Positions 47,280 through 61,500 of a DNA stretch of 64,000 bases are shown here, piece by piece. The notes under the pieces were generated by a model. That model was not told where the DNA came from, did not search any database, and worked only from the letters and a program-made list of their open reading frames with translations. The position numbers were made by a program, and so were the translations under genes. Source of the DNA: Oxyruncus cristatus (taxonomy: Eukaryota; Chordata; Aves; Passeriformes; Cotingidae); the NCBI GenBank assembly GCA_013399855.1, contig VXAY01006832.1, positions 1,524,499 through 1,588,498 on the forward strand, written 5' to 3'. How positions within the stretch are numbered: the first letter of the stretch is position 1; each line of letters starts with the position of its first letter.

Positions 47280-50200
47280 AATATTATTATTGTCATACAG
47301 ATTGCTGGACCATGTAGCATATTTGTCTGCTTGCCACTTGTCTAAAGTATCATACTCTTCAAAACAATAGCAACATATTTCTCTTGAGTTTTTAACTGCT
47401 GTAAAAATGTTTTTGAGCAGTTTAAAACGGGAAATGAAACAACTGCAAGATGTAATCTCTGTCCCGTTTTGGGGAAGCAGAAAGGAAAATAACTTTAGCC
47501 ACGTTTCCCTGCAGATGTTCCACTTGACTATAGAATGATATGGTGCACAAGAAATGCTTATGCAAGTGGTATTTGACAGTGCCACCTATTGCTAGAAAAG
47601 CAGAACTAAAATGAGTGGTTTTGTTATGATCATGCCTAAATTGAGCAGAAAAGAGAATGGTACCTATTCCTCTTTTAATTATTTCCAGGTCAATTAGCTA
47701 TGTAGATACAAGTTTGACTTTGTTTTTATGGCTGTGAGATGGACTGCACTTTTAAAAAATGGATTTATTGCATTGTAGCATCAGAGATGGTGAGATAAGT
47801 TTCTGTTCCAGAAAACTTGCAACTATTGGCATGTGGTTGAGTGCCAGTGACTCTATTTTGGCTAAATCAATTAAGCCTGATTATTCCTCTTCTGCTTTTT
47901 AATTGATGACATTAAGGTTCATGTAATGCACTAGAAGATTGATCCTAATAATCCTAAAACTACACTAGATTTAGCAACACAGAAAAAAGTTAGTTTTTTC
48001 TAGTGTTTGGAGTTTGTGATAACGGGAAGAGAATTAAATGGGTTTTTTTACATGCATCCAGAATTTCTATGAAAAGCAACTGGCTAATGATGAAAATTCT
48101 TTGAAGACAAAGACTTAATGATCTGGATGCATCTTAGTGTTTAGTATCCTTTATCAAGTCTTTCAGTTAGGAAGCATGAAAACTCATTTCTCCACCTGCC
48201 CTTTCAAGGATGACTTTTGTTTTATTATGGAAGTCTAACTAATGCGAATGGTAAGAATAATGAAAGATTTATAAGGGCAGCCTAAGATCAATTTGAAGTT
48301 TTAATTGTGGTTCTTATCATTTCTGATCTTCTTACTGCCCTGTTGTTTATCTCCACTAGGGAAACACCTCACCCTAAAAAAAAAAAACCAACACATTTTT
48401 GACTTGTAATCTTTAATGGAGAGAAAAAATGTTTCTCTGTGAGCTTTTCCTTGTGAAGGATGTAAATGGCAAGGTAAGAGCAGGAAAAGATGGAGCAGCT
48501 TGGGGGTAACTTGTTCTCTCTCACGTCTAGGCAGGTATCTCTCAGGAGTTTCTTGCTGCTTCACATATATAATATTCTTTGACTGAAACTGTCCTCCTTC
48601 CTCAGAGATAGACCTGTCTTCTGTTACCCCTGCTGAGCTTCTGAAGAGCTGGATTGCTGCAAAGCTTAAGGGAATCAAAGGAAGCAGCTCTCGAGTATAT
48701 AGGCTTCTGTAGATTTAGAGGAGGTTCAGAAGGAGAAATAAAGGATGACCTGCCCATCTCCTGACTGGAGAAATGATGTGGAGAAATCTGCCTTCATCAT
48801 CCTAGTTTAGTTCACGGCTAGAATCTGATTTGGCCAAATGAAAATGCCTTACTTATTTCATGGCTGGATTTTGTATGCTCTCTCATCTTGAGTCTTTTGA
48901 ATCTCTTCTGCAGTATTTTCTTCTACACTTCATCTTTTACTTCGTTTTCTTGTAGCTGCCTGCTCTCTTCATGTTCCTTAGCATTGGTTCCCCGGTTTGA
49001 TCGTTCTCTTGTTCATTCACCTGCCTGTTACCTGTCCACAGAATTTGAGCTTCTGAGCAAAGCCAGCCAAGTTTCAATCCTTGGTGCGAAGTTTAACCCC
49101 TCGCTTTATAATTTGCCCTAATTTCCTGTTGGTGTAAAAAGGACAATATTTCTCAGCAGTGGAATTCGGTGTCTTTGTAGGGGTCTGTATAACCCCCCTT
49201 GTAAGGAAGTTTCCTGTTTAAAAGAAGTGACACACGTGATGTGTGAGCGAAGGAATCTGGAAGCGTGTCCGTCTGGGTGAGTGTGGGGCCAGCAGAGGGC
49301 ACTTCAGCTTGAGAATGAGAATGGTGCTCCAGGCCGCAGTCCAAGCCCCTCTAAACCGGCTATCTGGGGTTAGAAATGGAATTTTATTTTTTTTTTTTAA
49401 TGCCTATGAGAACCATTTAGGCAAGGGGTGTTTCCACTGTGATTGTTGCTCTGTTGGCACTGTCTCCTACAAGCTGTCTGTGGCCAAACACCGTTGTACA
49501 GTGGAAGAATTTGGGAACTGAAGGAGAAAAAACATTTCCCGTACAGTTTAAGGCGTGACTTTACTGAGAGAAATAATACCTTTGTGGTAACCTTTTATAA
49601 TCTAAAATTGAACATAATGGGGTATGTTAAAGCCATCCTTGAAAAAACCTTTTCCCCCCAACGTGGTGCTTCTAATTTCTTTTTAGTTGTGATTTGATTT
49701 ATTCTTTTAATTATAAGGCAACTGAAATTGGAGAACACTACAACCTATTAACTGATTTTTGTGGATTCTGGTGTAAATGACCAAATTGCAATCTAGTTCC
49801 CCTTTCAACCCAGTGCCAATATTGTTATCTTGTAATAGAATGCTAACATATGATTGTATCTGCCATTAATACATTTACCAGTAGATGACAAATGTTGTTA
49901 TGATGAGAAGGGCCTCATGCTCTTTCATTTGCCCTGGTGTAAATCAGAAGTTACTGCCTTGGATTGAAAAGATTTATTCTTGTGTAAGAGCTTACTGGTG
50001 TAAGTGAGGATAGTCAAGCCTGACATGTGGTGATGTACCAAATTATATTACAGGATATTTAAATTCTGTCTCCCACTGTGAACAGCAGGATACCGTTTTT
50101 ATCCTTCCTGTTGAATGCAGAATCACTTTTCCGTTTATAAATTGAGACTGAGCAGAGCTCTCTCAGTATTGGCTGTTCCTCTGTTACTCCACACGCAGAG

Positions 50201-51194
50201 TATATTAAGACACCTGTTCATCCTTGTAAGGCAAACAACAAACAAACCAAAATACTGTCCTGAAAACAAATTGTTCTGTGATTAGTGGAACCAATGAAGC
50301 TTCACTGCCTGCAGATTTCCATCCTCCATCCCTGATCCCCCTCAGCAACTCTCCCACCAGAAGGATTACTGCTTGCTCTCTGCTCTTATTTCATGTGGTC
50401 TTCCCCTTTGTCCTGTTTGCCCTGTGGTTATGCCAGTTCCTGTTTTCCTCCATCCTTTAAATCTTCCTGCAAACCCTTCCACAGGTTTCTCCAGCCCCCA
50501 TCACATCAGCAGTTCTTCTGCCTGGCCCAGGGTGCCTGGGGTGCTGAGTGGGAGCTGCTCAGCTCCAGTTATTAGCCTCAGATATCTCAGAGGTGATGAT
50601 AATTCAAGTCCCTTGTTTTACTATCTGACAAATCTTCTCAGCACTCAGGGGAATTTAGTATCTTCAAGGTGACTGCCCTCTGTTGAATTTCATAGAAATG
50701 GATAAAGAGATATTAAAAGTGTGTCTTTATTCCTTCCACCTTGTTCCGGTGATTGGTCTTTGTGAGACTAACTTTGATTTGGTTTTGCTAAACTGCTGCT
50801 CTTTCTCTACCCTGCTTTCTTGTTGCTCCATTGCTCAGTGCAATGGTTACCACCCTTGTGATGATGCTGTTAACTGGACAGAAAGCAAGCACAGATCAGG
50901 AAAGTAGTCCCTTATTATTTCTTAAGGGCGTGGATGCAACTTAATAACTTGTAAATCTTGCACCTGAGGACAGTATGGAATGATTCTTTAAGCGCTCCTA
51001 AAAGAAAAGTGGAAGATAAACACTGAAAGTTTTCAGCCTCAATAAATAAAAAAATAGCAGATGGCTCATTATAGCATATAAATTATTTTGAAATGTAAAT
51101 AACAGTGGAATGTACAAGTCTGCAAGGAACTTCTGGAGTCCTACCAGTTCCTCCTGCTTTCAGAGTCCCTCTGGAGTTCTAGCTCAGGAGTGTG

Positions 51195-51450
51195 TGCAGT
51201 TGGATTTTTGAGTATCTCCACAGCTGGGGACACCACAACCTCTCCGAGCGACCTGTTCCAGGGTTGGAACACCTGTGCTGGGAAGCAGGGTTTGTCTGGA
51301 ATGTTCTGTGTCTCTGTGCCTCTCTCTTCTTGTCCTGTCAGGGGCATTGTTCAGGTGCCTCCTCCCCTCAGGGGCACAAGGGGCAGATCTGCCTGAGTCT
51401 CCCTCCTCGGGGCAGAGCAGCCTCAGCTCTCAGCTTCTCCTCATACCTTC
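51195..51450 (-). mobile_element. Old CR1 LINE fragment
   Basis: TTTTTGAGTATCTCCACAGC (51205-51224), GACACCACAACCTCTCCGAG (51229-51248), a CCTGTTCCAG word and CAGCTCTCAGCTTCTCCTCA near the right end follow the antisense ORF2 C-terminus of an avian CR1 subfamily. A minus-strand frame keeps QPWNRSLGEVVVSPAVEILK. It is more diverged than the copies at 16265 and 30384. The terminal octamers are not visible, and both ends are approximate. Confidence 0.8.
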
Positions 51451-52517
51451 TAGTACACACAGGTGGGGGTGATGCACAAATGGGGCCTGGATGTAGTTGG
51501 ACCACCATAATAATAATGAGTAAATGTCAGAGAATAAAGATTGTTGCTTGGGGGGGGGGAGGGAACCCCAGTTCTGAATAACAGCCTACATGTGAACATT
51601 TGCTTTACTGGTAGAAGCAGGAAAAGGTGTAAAAATCTTGAGAGCTGAGCATCACTGTGTGAGAATAAAGTTGGGTGGCAGCCTGTCCTCAAGATGGTTT
51701 CATGGGGATTCTTTGCAAGTAGCATGATAGTGTAGAAAATATTTTAAAATACCTTAAACCCAGCAGATTTTTTTGGCCGTAGCTACATAAGGTACCATGC
51801 TGGAGTTTTTTTTGCTCGTGTTTCAAACAGCTAACCATCATGTTTATAAAGTCTTGCACTTTGTAGATCATCCTTTTTAACATCAGCAGTGTTTGTTTTG
51901 GATTACTGAACACCTAGGTGCAGCTTATGGTATTCTTTCATAAACCAAGTGTTTTTCAAATGGTCGTGTGAAATTCTGTACTTTGAAATTTAGGTACCAG
52001 TAGTATTTTTCCAGGGGTTTACTACCTAGCTGTTGACCTGCTCTTGTAGGTATGGACATTTAAGGTGACCATTTTCATTGTAAAGGGGAAACTGTTCCAA
52101 CTTCTTGCCTGTTATTAAGTTAGAAAAGCCAGGAGCAATCAGTGTCCTTTTAAGCTCCACTTTATTCAGTGGCTATGTATAGATTCGCTGTCTTAGCTTT
52201 TAATACTTGAAAATCCTGTCTAAGTGTATTTGTGCTCACTTAGGTGCTATCCAGTATTCAGTATTCAAATACCAATACTCTCAGCTGAGGCCTTTAAGCT
52301 CGCTTGGTGCATTGAGCCTTTCCTGTGTTTTGCAGAAATGAAAGCGTGCACAGTATGTTTTTATCAATATGTATTTAATGGAAACACCTGCAGGTTTTAA
52401 AATTGTCCTGTTTGCTCAGTGCAGAGGGAGAGAGACAGCTGGGAGCGCAAGAGTTACACCAAATCTCCTGCTGGATATCAAGTTTTTCTCTTTGTGGTAC
52501 TTTGCCAAAGGTGTATT

Positions 52518-52601
52518 AAAAAAAAACAAAAAAACAACAAACAGACCCAAAAAACAAAACACAGAACCAACCAACCAAAAAAACAACAAACCCCAAACAA
52601 C
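52518..52601 (+). repeat. 84-base T-free, A/C-rich tract
   Basis: No T occurs for 84 bases. The sequence is A-runs broken by C, CC or an occasional G, with CAACCAACCAA units. It could be the eroded A-rich tail of a retrocopy inserted on the plus strand, but I could not recognise a parent sequence to its left. Confidence 0.8.
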
Positions 52602-53570
52602 TATCTTGAGAAATATGTTTTTTTTAATAAAAGGGATTTTTAGACTGTAGCAGTTACCATATAAATATACTGAATATAAATACTGCAAGTGAATAAACTA
52701 CAGTCAGTAGTTGGATGCTGGTGAAGAATGTGCACGTGGCTCTTTAGGGACTAATGAACAAATAGAATTATTTCAGTAAATGAGGGACTACTGATAAGCC
52801 ATGAGCATTTACACATGGCATGTTTTATTGCTGTGTTGTATCAAGGCCCTGAGCTGAGGAGTTGACAGGTTTTGTAAGAGGTGAGGACAATAATTAACGG
52901 AACCTACATAGAAGAAATAAATCTGCCTTTAAACTTCAGTTTGTAAAAGGCTTCAACCTTATGACAAATAACCCTTACCTAAAGGACAACGGGCAAAGTG
53001 CTGCTTAATTCTCCTAATATTTGGGACCGCTTACTTTGAAATAATTTTGTAAGGAATATCCAATACATATGACAGATTTTTTTAAATCGTAGTTTTGTTT
53101 GGGATTTTTAATTAACTCTGTGGGCTCTTGCCTTTTTCCGCTTTAATAGCTCAGAGATGATAGGACTTGGAAAAATATAATATTAAAATATTTTATGATT
53201 TCAAAAGACTTTATTTTTATTTATGTATTTATGTACATCATTCTGTAAAAGTAATTACATTAAAAGACCCAATAAAAAGATGCACAAATTTCTCTAAACT
53301 GCTTAATGAGGCCTAATATAAATCTGAATTTCAGATCACATTAGGGTTGCTGTATGCCCTAATTTCATATGACAGTTCTGGCTTGCCACTCAGTTGGCCT
53401 TTTATTTTGTGTCATGAATTAACCAACCGTGAGTTTTTATGCCACTGCTTTATTAGAGCAGCGCTACACTTAAAGATGGGAAAATTTCATTACACCGGTT
53501 ATGTTAGAACACGAGGTAAAATAGGGGGAGAGGGGAATAAAGACAGTTTCCAACCATCTTTTAGATATTG

Positions 53571-53588
53571 GATATTTCTTGAAATATC
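53571..53588. repeat. Short palindrome GATATTTC-TT-GAAATATC
   Basis: Eight-base arms with a two-base centre, and GATATTTC occurs once more at 53593-53600. It is probably chance in AT-rich DNA. Confidence 0.6.
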
Positions 53589-55424
53589 TTTAGATATTTC
53601 AAATATGGATAAATACATAGGAGTAAAAAATTCCTCCTAGTTTTTCACACTTCCTACCAATACAGTCGAGTGCAACGTGTGTTTTATGCTCACTAGGAGC
53701 AATGTATGAGCACCGAGGTGCTGCACTGCTCCTCAGCAGTGGCTGCTGGTAATGGGTGACTAATCCCATGTGCAGCAGAGAATGCATTTACAGGTCAAGC
53801 AGTTCTTGAAAATGTGTGGTGTTTGTGACACTTTGTGAAACAGTGTCTGCAATCTGTGACTGAAGAGCGGGGATCTACTAAAATCATGAAAGGGCAAAAA
53901 GCAATGGTGAACTTTGCAGGTTTGGGGTTTTTTTGAATTTGCTGTTTGCTGCAGGAGATGAACATCTCCTTATGCCCGTTTTTTAGTGCTGTGACTGGAT
54001 TCTATGTCTCTGAATCACCCCATCTTGTGGGGCCTAAATAAGCTAGGTAATACATGAACTTTGATGCACTGGTATTCCAGGATTGGATTAATAGCTTGGG
54101 GAAAGGTGAAAATATAACTTCTTGCCTTCTACACTGGCAAATGAAGACATTATCAAAATGAGCTGGTAGTTTTCAAGCCAAATCATTCTTTCCTGTCTCT
54201 GTCTGGGGGTAGGGAGATGCCGGGAGGAACAACAGATACAAGCTAGACCATCCTGGTTCAGATCGATGACTGTAAGTGGATACCTGGGGACAGGACAAGG
54301 GGCAATCATAATTGAAATGCCACTTAGTCTTTCCCAGGCTCACAGCCCTTTTGGTCCTGGCACTTCCAGAGCTGGATGTGGCCCTGGCTGCTTGGGGTTC
54401 TCTGAGGATCTTTCTTGCCTTCACTTAAATGCTTGTAAACCCGTGGCCTCCCCAGCATTCCCTAACAAATGTGCATTTGCTGTGGAGAGAACCACCTTCT
54501 TTAAGGAGAGGAGAAGAAAGGGGAAAAAAAATGTTTTGAACCAGAGTGCTGCTCGTTCTGTTTGATGTCTCCTGGTTCTTGTGTGAAAAGAGTCAGGGAG
54601 GTCAGGATAACATACCTCGCAGCTTCCTCTGTGGTGTCCTTTCCTCTGAGTGGTGGGATTTGGTCAAAGGGAAATAAATTCAGTGCATTGTGGTGTTTGT
54701 TGTAGTGCTGTTTTCAGTGCTCTCCCAGGGCAGGAGGAGGAGGCAGTGCTGCCCTGGGGCTTTGGGACGGGAGGTGGTCGCTGATGTATTGCTTGTTCTC
54801 TCCAGGTCTGATCAAAGCACACTGGGACCTTGACCATGTAATGTAAAGGGATGAATCGTGGTATTCTTGTTATTGTGCTGGTCTAGGAAGCTTATAGGAA
54901 TACATCCATGTGCAAGATCACACACAGCCAGAGCATTCTTACCCGTGTTTCAAATGCACCTGCCTTCAGTAACTCAGTTTACCTGCCCTTCATACATAGA
55001 GGGGGTGGGTGTGTGTGTTTATACTCCCAGAGTTATGTCTCTGAATGAGAGAGAGACTCTCCTGGCGTAACTTTATTCATCCCTTTTAACAAGACAATAT
55101 ACTGGTTATCTCAGTAAGCCCGTAAATAATAATGATTATCCAAAGACAGTGGTTGGAATTGCAATTACTATCGATTTTTTTCATAAAATATTGTGGGAAT
55201 ACTTCTTCATTTAGTGGAGTGTTAAGCTTTGCTTGTATCCGGACCCAATTACCTTGTACTTTAGTGATGCCTGGTGATGGTGCTGACATGGTTGCAGTTT
55301 CCTTCATTCCCCCACTAAATGTTTCTCAGTGTTTGAAACTGCTTCTGGTGTTTCTGTGTTAGTATTTGGTGCAATGTGAAGAAGGAAAAGCCAGGACTCG
55401 ATTTTTTTTTTTTTTTTTTCCCAG

Positions 55425-55589
55425 TGTGTTCTACAATTCAGGGTTGCAGATCCCCTTCAGATGTTGCCCAGCCATAACTCTGCCAGCTGCTGCTCCCAGC
55501 AATGCTAAAGGGCTGACAGAGAGAGGTTTTCTGCCTGTCCTGCTGATATTCCATTCACTTTTGGTAGCCCTCATTCCTCTAATCCTTGG
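55425..55589 (+). other. Exon-like block 1 (165 bp)
   Basis: A 17-plus-base T-run ending CCCAG precedes 55425, a strong acceptor, and CCTTGG|GTGAGC follows 55589, a good donor. The enclosed 165 bases (55 codon lengths) are open in one plus-strand frame, entering with one base to finish a codon and leaving two (GG) for the next exon. The C-terminal part reads as a hydrophobic stretch (FLPVLLIFHSLLVALIPLIL). The opposite strand is also open (55431-55709), which weakens the case. No protein family was recognised. It may be a chance pairing of splice signals or a non-coding exon. Confidence 0.2.
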
Positions 55590-58500
55590 GTGAGCTGTGT
55601 TTGGCCTAATAGGATTATCCACCTCTTGTGTTCCCTCTCCCCCTGCCCTGAGGTTTGCATTTGCACCCTGTGAAGTAACTGTCTCTTGCTGTCTGGCTCT
55701 GGTTGCCACGAACGCCCGTCTTTGAAGCTCTGCGTTTTCACTGGAAGTTTTATTGTTTTCTCCATTTTATTTTATCCTGTTTAATCAGAAGCTCTCCGTG
55801 TAAAGCAGTGCGAAACACAGTCTTAAATTTATTTTCATGCTGACGAGTGAAGCTCCTGATTCATTTGCTGTGGTTATTACCTACGTGGCTGTTTGTTTAT
55901 ATCATTTCAGTGAACCCCTTGGACCCGGTGGAGGCAGATGTCTACTCGTGGTGTTTGTTGGATGAATACACACTAAGACTTTGCACCTTTTAGGAATTGC
56001 TCAGGTTTATGTTGCAGGCTGTGCTCTACAGAGGCAATGATTAACGTTTTGGTTAGTTTAGCTATTTGAAAGGAAAATCTAAACCAAAACTCAATATTAA
56101 GAGGTTCTTTCCTCTCTAGTTGTTCATATTGGGGCCTTACTGGGTCACCAGCTGTGGTGGGCACAGCCCAGAATGTTTTGTGCTTGCCCAGCTCCAGAGT
56201 GCCTTTCATGCATCTTACTCAGACACTTTTCCTTCTCCTTCCAACACCTTTTTTTTTTCCCTCTTGAGAAACTAATGAGTATTTCACTGTTCTCCTGTGT
56301 CTCCAGATTATTGTTAGAGGTTTCCTGTTTACCTGACACTTTTTCAGTCCTTAGTTTTGTTTTGTTTGCAAACAAGAAATACTATTTGTAGGTGTTAAAT
56401 GCACGCTGTACCTGTTCTTGAAGAAACAAATAAACTTTCCTTTCAGATTTGTCTTTTTAAAAACACAGGAAAATATTTGTTTTAACCATTTCTCCTCTAC
56501 AGTTCTTCAGGTCTTTTTCTTTCAGGTTCTTCCTCTTGCAGTTTTAGGAACTCCTGGTACCCTGATACAGGACAGAATCTTTCAAGTTGATTATCCAGGG
56601 GTTGGGAACTATGCAAAACACTGTTTTGTAACTAGACAGAGGCCATGGATAAACCACCTAGCATTGGTGGTAAATGATGGTTTTCACTGAGCATGAGTTT
56701 GCTTTATCAGTGTCAGCTCTCCTGATTCCTGTGCTACAAGAGGCTTCTTCCTGCAGGGATGGTGCTACAACTGGTTCTTGTTAAGCACCAACTTCTACTG
56801 TTATTCCATTGAAGCATTTTTAATTTATCTGTGAAATCCTGGTCTCCTTCATGTTTTGGGTGACCATACTGCTTCACTTCAGCATCTGAGTTCTTCCTTC
56901 CTGCTCCTCTGGTTACGTATTTCAGTAGACATGGCAAAGACTGGTATATTTTTCATTTTTACTGCTTTTCTTTTTGTTTGGATTAAGGCTGCTGTGTCTC
57001 TGAAGATGTGAGCAGAGTTACTCCACTGGTGTATTAGGTTTTGTATTCTGCTGTGATCCGCCTGCAGTTTTTGTTCTCTGCCTCTTGCAAACAGTGCTGT
57101 TAGATTTTTGCCATGATCTTTTTTTGTTACTGTCTAAGACTGCATTTCCTTCTTGTTGAATTTATGCAATATTTATCTTGAAAATTTAAAGTGCCATCTT
57201 CAACTATTACTACTATTAATTAGAAAAAATGATTAATTTTTTAAGCCAGAAGTCTAGAAATATGACTGTTAAAAGTACAGAACTTGCATACTTGAGAAAT
57301 CGATAATTTCTTATTTTTCATAATTTCATTTCATTTTCTTGTTCTACAGCAGTAATATATTGAAAAAAACCTTGTGTTTATAACTTCATGGCTGTTAAAA
57401 GCTTTATTATTATTCTTCATTATCCAGAATTCAGTTAATTTCCATTTGTTAATCTACCACTCTCATATCTTTTGCTGGCTAATGGGAAGAAGAAATATTT
57501 TTTTTTTTCTTTCAAGTTTGGCCTAAAGCTTGCAAACATAATTTCCATTATGTGTGTTGATGTCAGGATGAGGAAAGACATATCTTGAAAGTTTTACTTC
57601 TATTTGTCAAGGGTGCTAGGTTTTGAGCAATATCACTTTAAGTAATTGGCCTCTCTGTTAAGTATCAAATAAACGTAAATTCCAAATACTCCCTAATTTG
57701 TTGGAATGTTTGGTATTTTACAAAGCATTCATTTATATAAGTTTGTGGAAGATGATAGCCCTCTACATTGAATATAAAGGCTGTACTGAGCATACAGCGT
57801 GAGTTGACATAAAAGTACTAGATATCTTTTGGTTTTTTGGATACCATCTTTTATTACAAGTGGTCTGAAAGCACCTCTCTGTCCTTACTGAAACCTGGGC
57901 TGGATTGGATTGCAGTTATTCAAGCTGCCAAACAAAAAGGTGGAGGGAGGAGCAGTGAGAAAAGTCAAGGACTCAGTAGCCAAAACTCAGATGTTTAATT
58001 TGAATTTGTCCTGGCCTTTGGGGGATATTGGGTTTTTTTGTCTTTTCTTCAGAACCCTTGGTTTATGCAGTATTCTGATCAGGGGTGGTCTAAGAACCAG
58101 TTAGTCTTGTGAAGCCAAGCAGGGTGGTGTTTGTAAGATCAGTGCTGTGGGTTGGGTGGTGGGGTTTTTTTTGGTTTTTTTGTTTTGTTTTGCTGCCGGG
58201 GTGAAGTCCATGAAGCAGAGTGTTCAGCAGGGGGATCATCTTGCGTGTGAATGGTTTGTTGTCAACACCTGATCAGGACCTTGCCAGGTTCTCATTCCTG
58301 CCCCAAGTGTACTCACACGGCAGCACACTGAGTAAAGAACTGATGCAGACTAAAGCTCTGGCAGGAGGAGACGAAAGAAATGGGATTATTTTGGTCATGT
58401 ACCTAGTCAGGTTCATTGGGTAGCCACATCAGCTCGTGTCCTGGCTCAGAGGAGGGGAGATGTTGCAGAATTAGAAAGCCAGTTGCCCAGGGAAAGAGTC

Positions 58501-61500
58501 CATCGCCTGTGAGGGCAGCGTTGCCTCTTCACCCTGCACACAAAGCTGGGGTGCCACTGCTGCTGATGGGCTCATGTGGCTGCAGCCTTGAGGACTGAGG
58601 CAAACTGGAATTGCTGTGTCCCAAATCTGCCTGTATGCTGATAGATTCCTCTGTTGAATATGCCATGGCATAGCTAGTTAATGTTTCCTTGTCCCTTGTT
58701 TGACTGGGAACCTTAACATGCAAAAGTGCTTATCCTTCTCAGCTCGCAGCTGAAGGCACCAGAGCTGTCCTGCAGCACACGAAGTGCTGTGTAATGGTAA
58801 GTGCAGGGGAAATTGGGCACATGGTGTTCACAAACAAACACTTCTTCAGTCCTCCCGTGCCAAGATCTGAGCCAATTAAACAGGAATAGCAGCTCTCGGG
58901 AGCGGAGCGGCTGGTGCTGTGCAGCAGCAGGGGCGAGTCAGGGGGGCTGCCTGGCCTGGGGCCAGCGGTGTCAAAAGCGGGCAGCAAATTGATTCAGTGA
59001 AGCTCTGTGGGGTGAGAACCTTGCACTAAATGATCGACTGACTGGAGAAAAGGATAAAAATTAAAAACGGTACTGCTAAAATACAACATAAAGTATGTAC
59101 TGACCAGGACAAATTCTCTGTGTCACGTAGGTTTTGCTGCTCCCTGGCTGTTAGAGGCTTGGAGCTGTGATATTCCATTTCTGTCATTGTTGTGTGTGTA
59201 ATTTATAACCTTCATCAAAGAAACGCGAGTTATTAATTAATCATTACCAAGGGCAAGACATGCAACAGCATCAAGTGTGCCAAATCCTCTCTCAAAGTTT
59301 TTAAGTGTCTGACTGCTCGTAGATACCATCTCAGTAGTCCTGGCAGACTACTCTAAAGGACCAGATCTTGCAGCATGTAATAAATTTATGGATTTTGATA
59401 TCAGTTATTCCAGTGGCACTCAAAGTAATTTGCAACCTTGCTTTCCATTTATTTAACCCTCTTTGTAGTGGTGCTCGGTGCCTTGCTGCTGTGGATCTTA
59501 ACACTGATGGAATAGCCAAAATATATGAACCATCTCTCATCAAGAGATGCTGGTAAATTAAGAGGCATTCTCTCAGACTCCAGAAATGCTTAATGTCAGT
59601 GACAGGCCACTCCATGGCATGTGTCTTCTCTTCTGAGAGACAGTTCACTCCATTTTTACATTGATTCTGTTATTCTGCTGAAAATATTTTTAAAGAATCC
59701 AGTGTTATTTTAAGAGATGTCTGAAAGGAATAACTTCGTTCCCTCTGGTTTGCTTCATCTCTTGCTTGCTTTGACTTATTTGTAAATGCTGGTAGATGTT
59801 TGCAGACACTTCTCACCTGCTCTCGTACGAGAAAGACACATCAAGCCAAAGAAAAAATCGGAACTTGTCCGATTGCATTTTTAGTCAGTCTTGGTAACAA
59901 GAAACTTATTGAAAACCCTGTGATGAAACAGGAAACCTGTTCTGATTTTTTGATTATTACTTTAGTGCATGGATTTAGCCTGGTTTTTTTGTTTGGTTTG
60001 TTGGGGTTTTTCTAAATTCAGTTAAAACTGGACTGCTTCATCTGTCTTTGGGGCTCTTCATATAAAACAGACAACAGCAAAAACTGAAAACTGGCATTTT
60101 AGCTCTACTGCACTTTTTTAACGGTGTCAAAGGAGAAAGGCGAGCACATGCTTTTACATCTCCTGTGAGTTTGCAAAACTCTGTTCTTACTTCAGTCTTC
60201 TTTTTCAAGTCGCTTTTGTGTGATCTGTTGTCTCTTCCCTCCATGTTGCTCCATGGGAAGATGCTATTCCAGCAGCACGGTGGCCGAGGGATGAGTGGGA
60301 TGGGGGCAGTGCCTGGGCAGGGTGGGCTCGGCAGGACCTGTCCCCTCCTGGCTGAGCAGGAACACCAAATGCTTCAGTTATTTTGGTGTTCCAAGTCAAA
60401 ACGCTTCTCCATTATAGCTGTGAGTGGCCACATGTCTTTCTGCTAATCAACAGCTCCCCATGATCAGTTTTAAAAGCCTGTGAAAGGTGGGCTTTTCCGA
60501 GGATTGAAGATGTTTTGGCATCAGGTGGATATTAGCTCTCACAAATTACTTATCCTTCTTCTTGGGAGTTTATCGGTGTCTGTATCTCTGTAACCTCATG
60601 CTGCCCCTGAGGATTTTCCTATTCCAGATTCAGCAGTTCCTGAAATTGTGGTATACAAACAGGGAAGGAATAAAGGAATTAACAATTACAGGCAAATACC
60701 GTGAATGGCACAGAATTACCAAAGCAGGAGGTGTGTATTAGAAGTGTAATTTGCACCGAGGCAGAGGTTGATAGGATTGCACAAAAGAAAGTAAGCATAA
60801 TAGTGAAAATAAGGAGATTATGAAAGTAAAGGCTGCATTCCAAGCCCTAATTAGTGAGGTTATCTGTATTTCAGCTTTTACATTTGTGCATTAAAAGCAC
60901 TGGTTTGTTTCAGGGTTTTTTTTTCCACATTGATTAATATTCTTAGAAAATCTTATGCCAGGATTCTGGCCTTAAAGATTTCACATGATACTAATGTACA
61001 ATGTGTATCGAATTCTTTGTCTTATTTAAATAATTGATGCTTTATGGAAAGCTGTTGGCCTGGAATACAATTGTGCCTATTCATTTCCAGGGAGATAAAC
61101 CTCCGCAGTTAAGTAGTGCCAGTACATCAAGCTTCTTTTTTTAACCAAAAATAAGTACCATTAATTTAAATTCAGTGAAAGCCATGGATAAAGCTTAGCA
61201 GTGTTAAATGCTCTCCATGTTAAAAGAAAATAGCTTAAAAGTTTCTTGCATAGCGGTGAAAAGCATTAGCTTGTCTTTATAGGTTTTTGTATGTATTTAT
61301 GAAACATTTGGCTCTGGTATTGGTGGTTAACTTGTCTGTTCCCACCTCCAGCCTGTGGGGATTTTGTATTTTTTTTTTTGAGTAGGTGGCTATCAACTGT
61401 TTGAATTTCTTTGGCAGCACGACCAATCACTTCTTCACCGTTATTTCTTATTGTTCAGTTTCCAAATGCAAGGGGTAACCCACATTTTTTTTTCCGAGTC

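Larger units (their letters stand above)
39626..51194. other. Non-coding, probably intronic sequence
   Basis: No clear transposable element. It contains five CpG-retaining segments listed separately, two T/G-rich tracts (40503-40550 and 47228-47279), a near-perfect palindrome (42392-42416) and an 11-base direct repeat TGTCAAATTGT at 39756-39766 and 39772-39782. The stretch 42000-44700 is AT-rich, repeat-free and full of ATTA/TAAT words. The longest open frame (46109-46552, +, 147 codons) has no recognised domain. Confidence 0.45.
51451..55424. other. Non-coding interval
   Basis: Includes a G10 run at 51550-51559, the A/C tract at 52518-52601, and a nested short palindrome at 53571-53588. Open frames are short. 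54720-54790 is a GC-richer patch without CpG enrichment. The polypyrimidine tract at 55402-55423 belongs to the exon candidate that follows. Confidence 0.45.

Noticed and set aside
60297..60330. G-rich patch as a second G-quadruplex
   Set aside because: One loop is eight bases, just beyond the usual limit, and the G runs are irregular.
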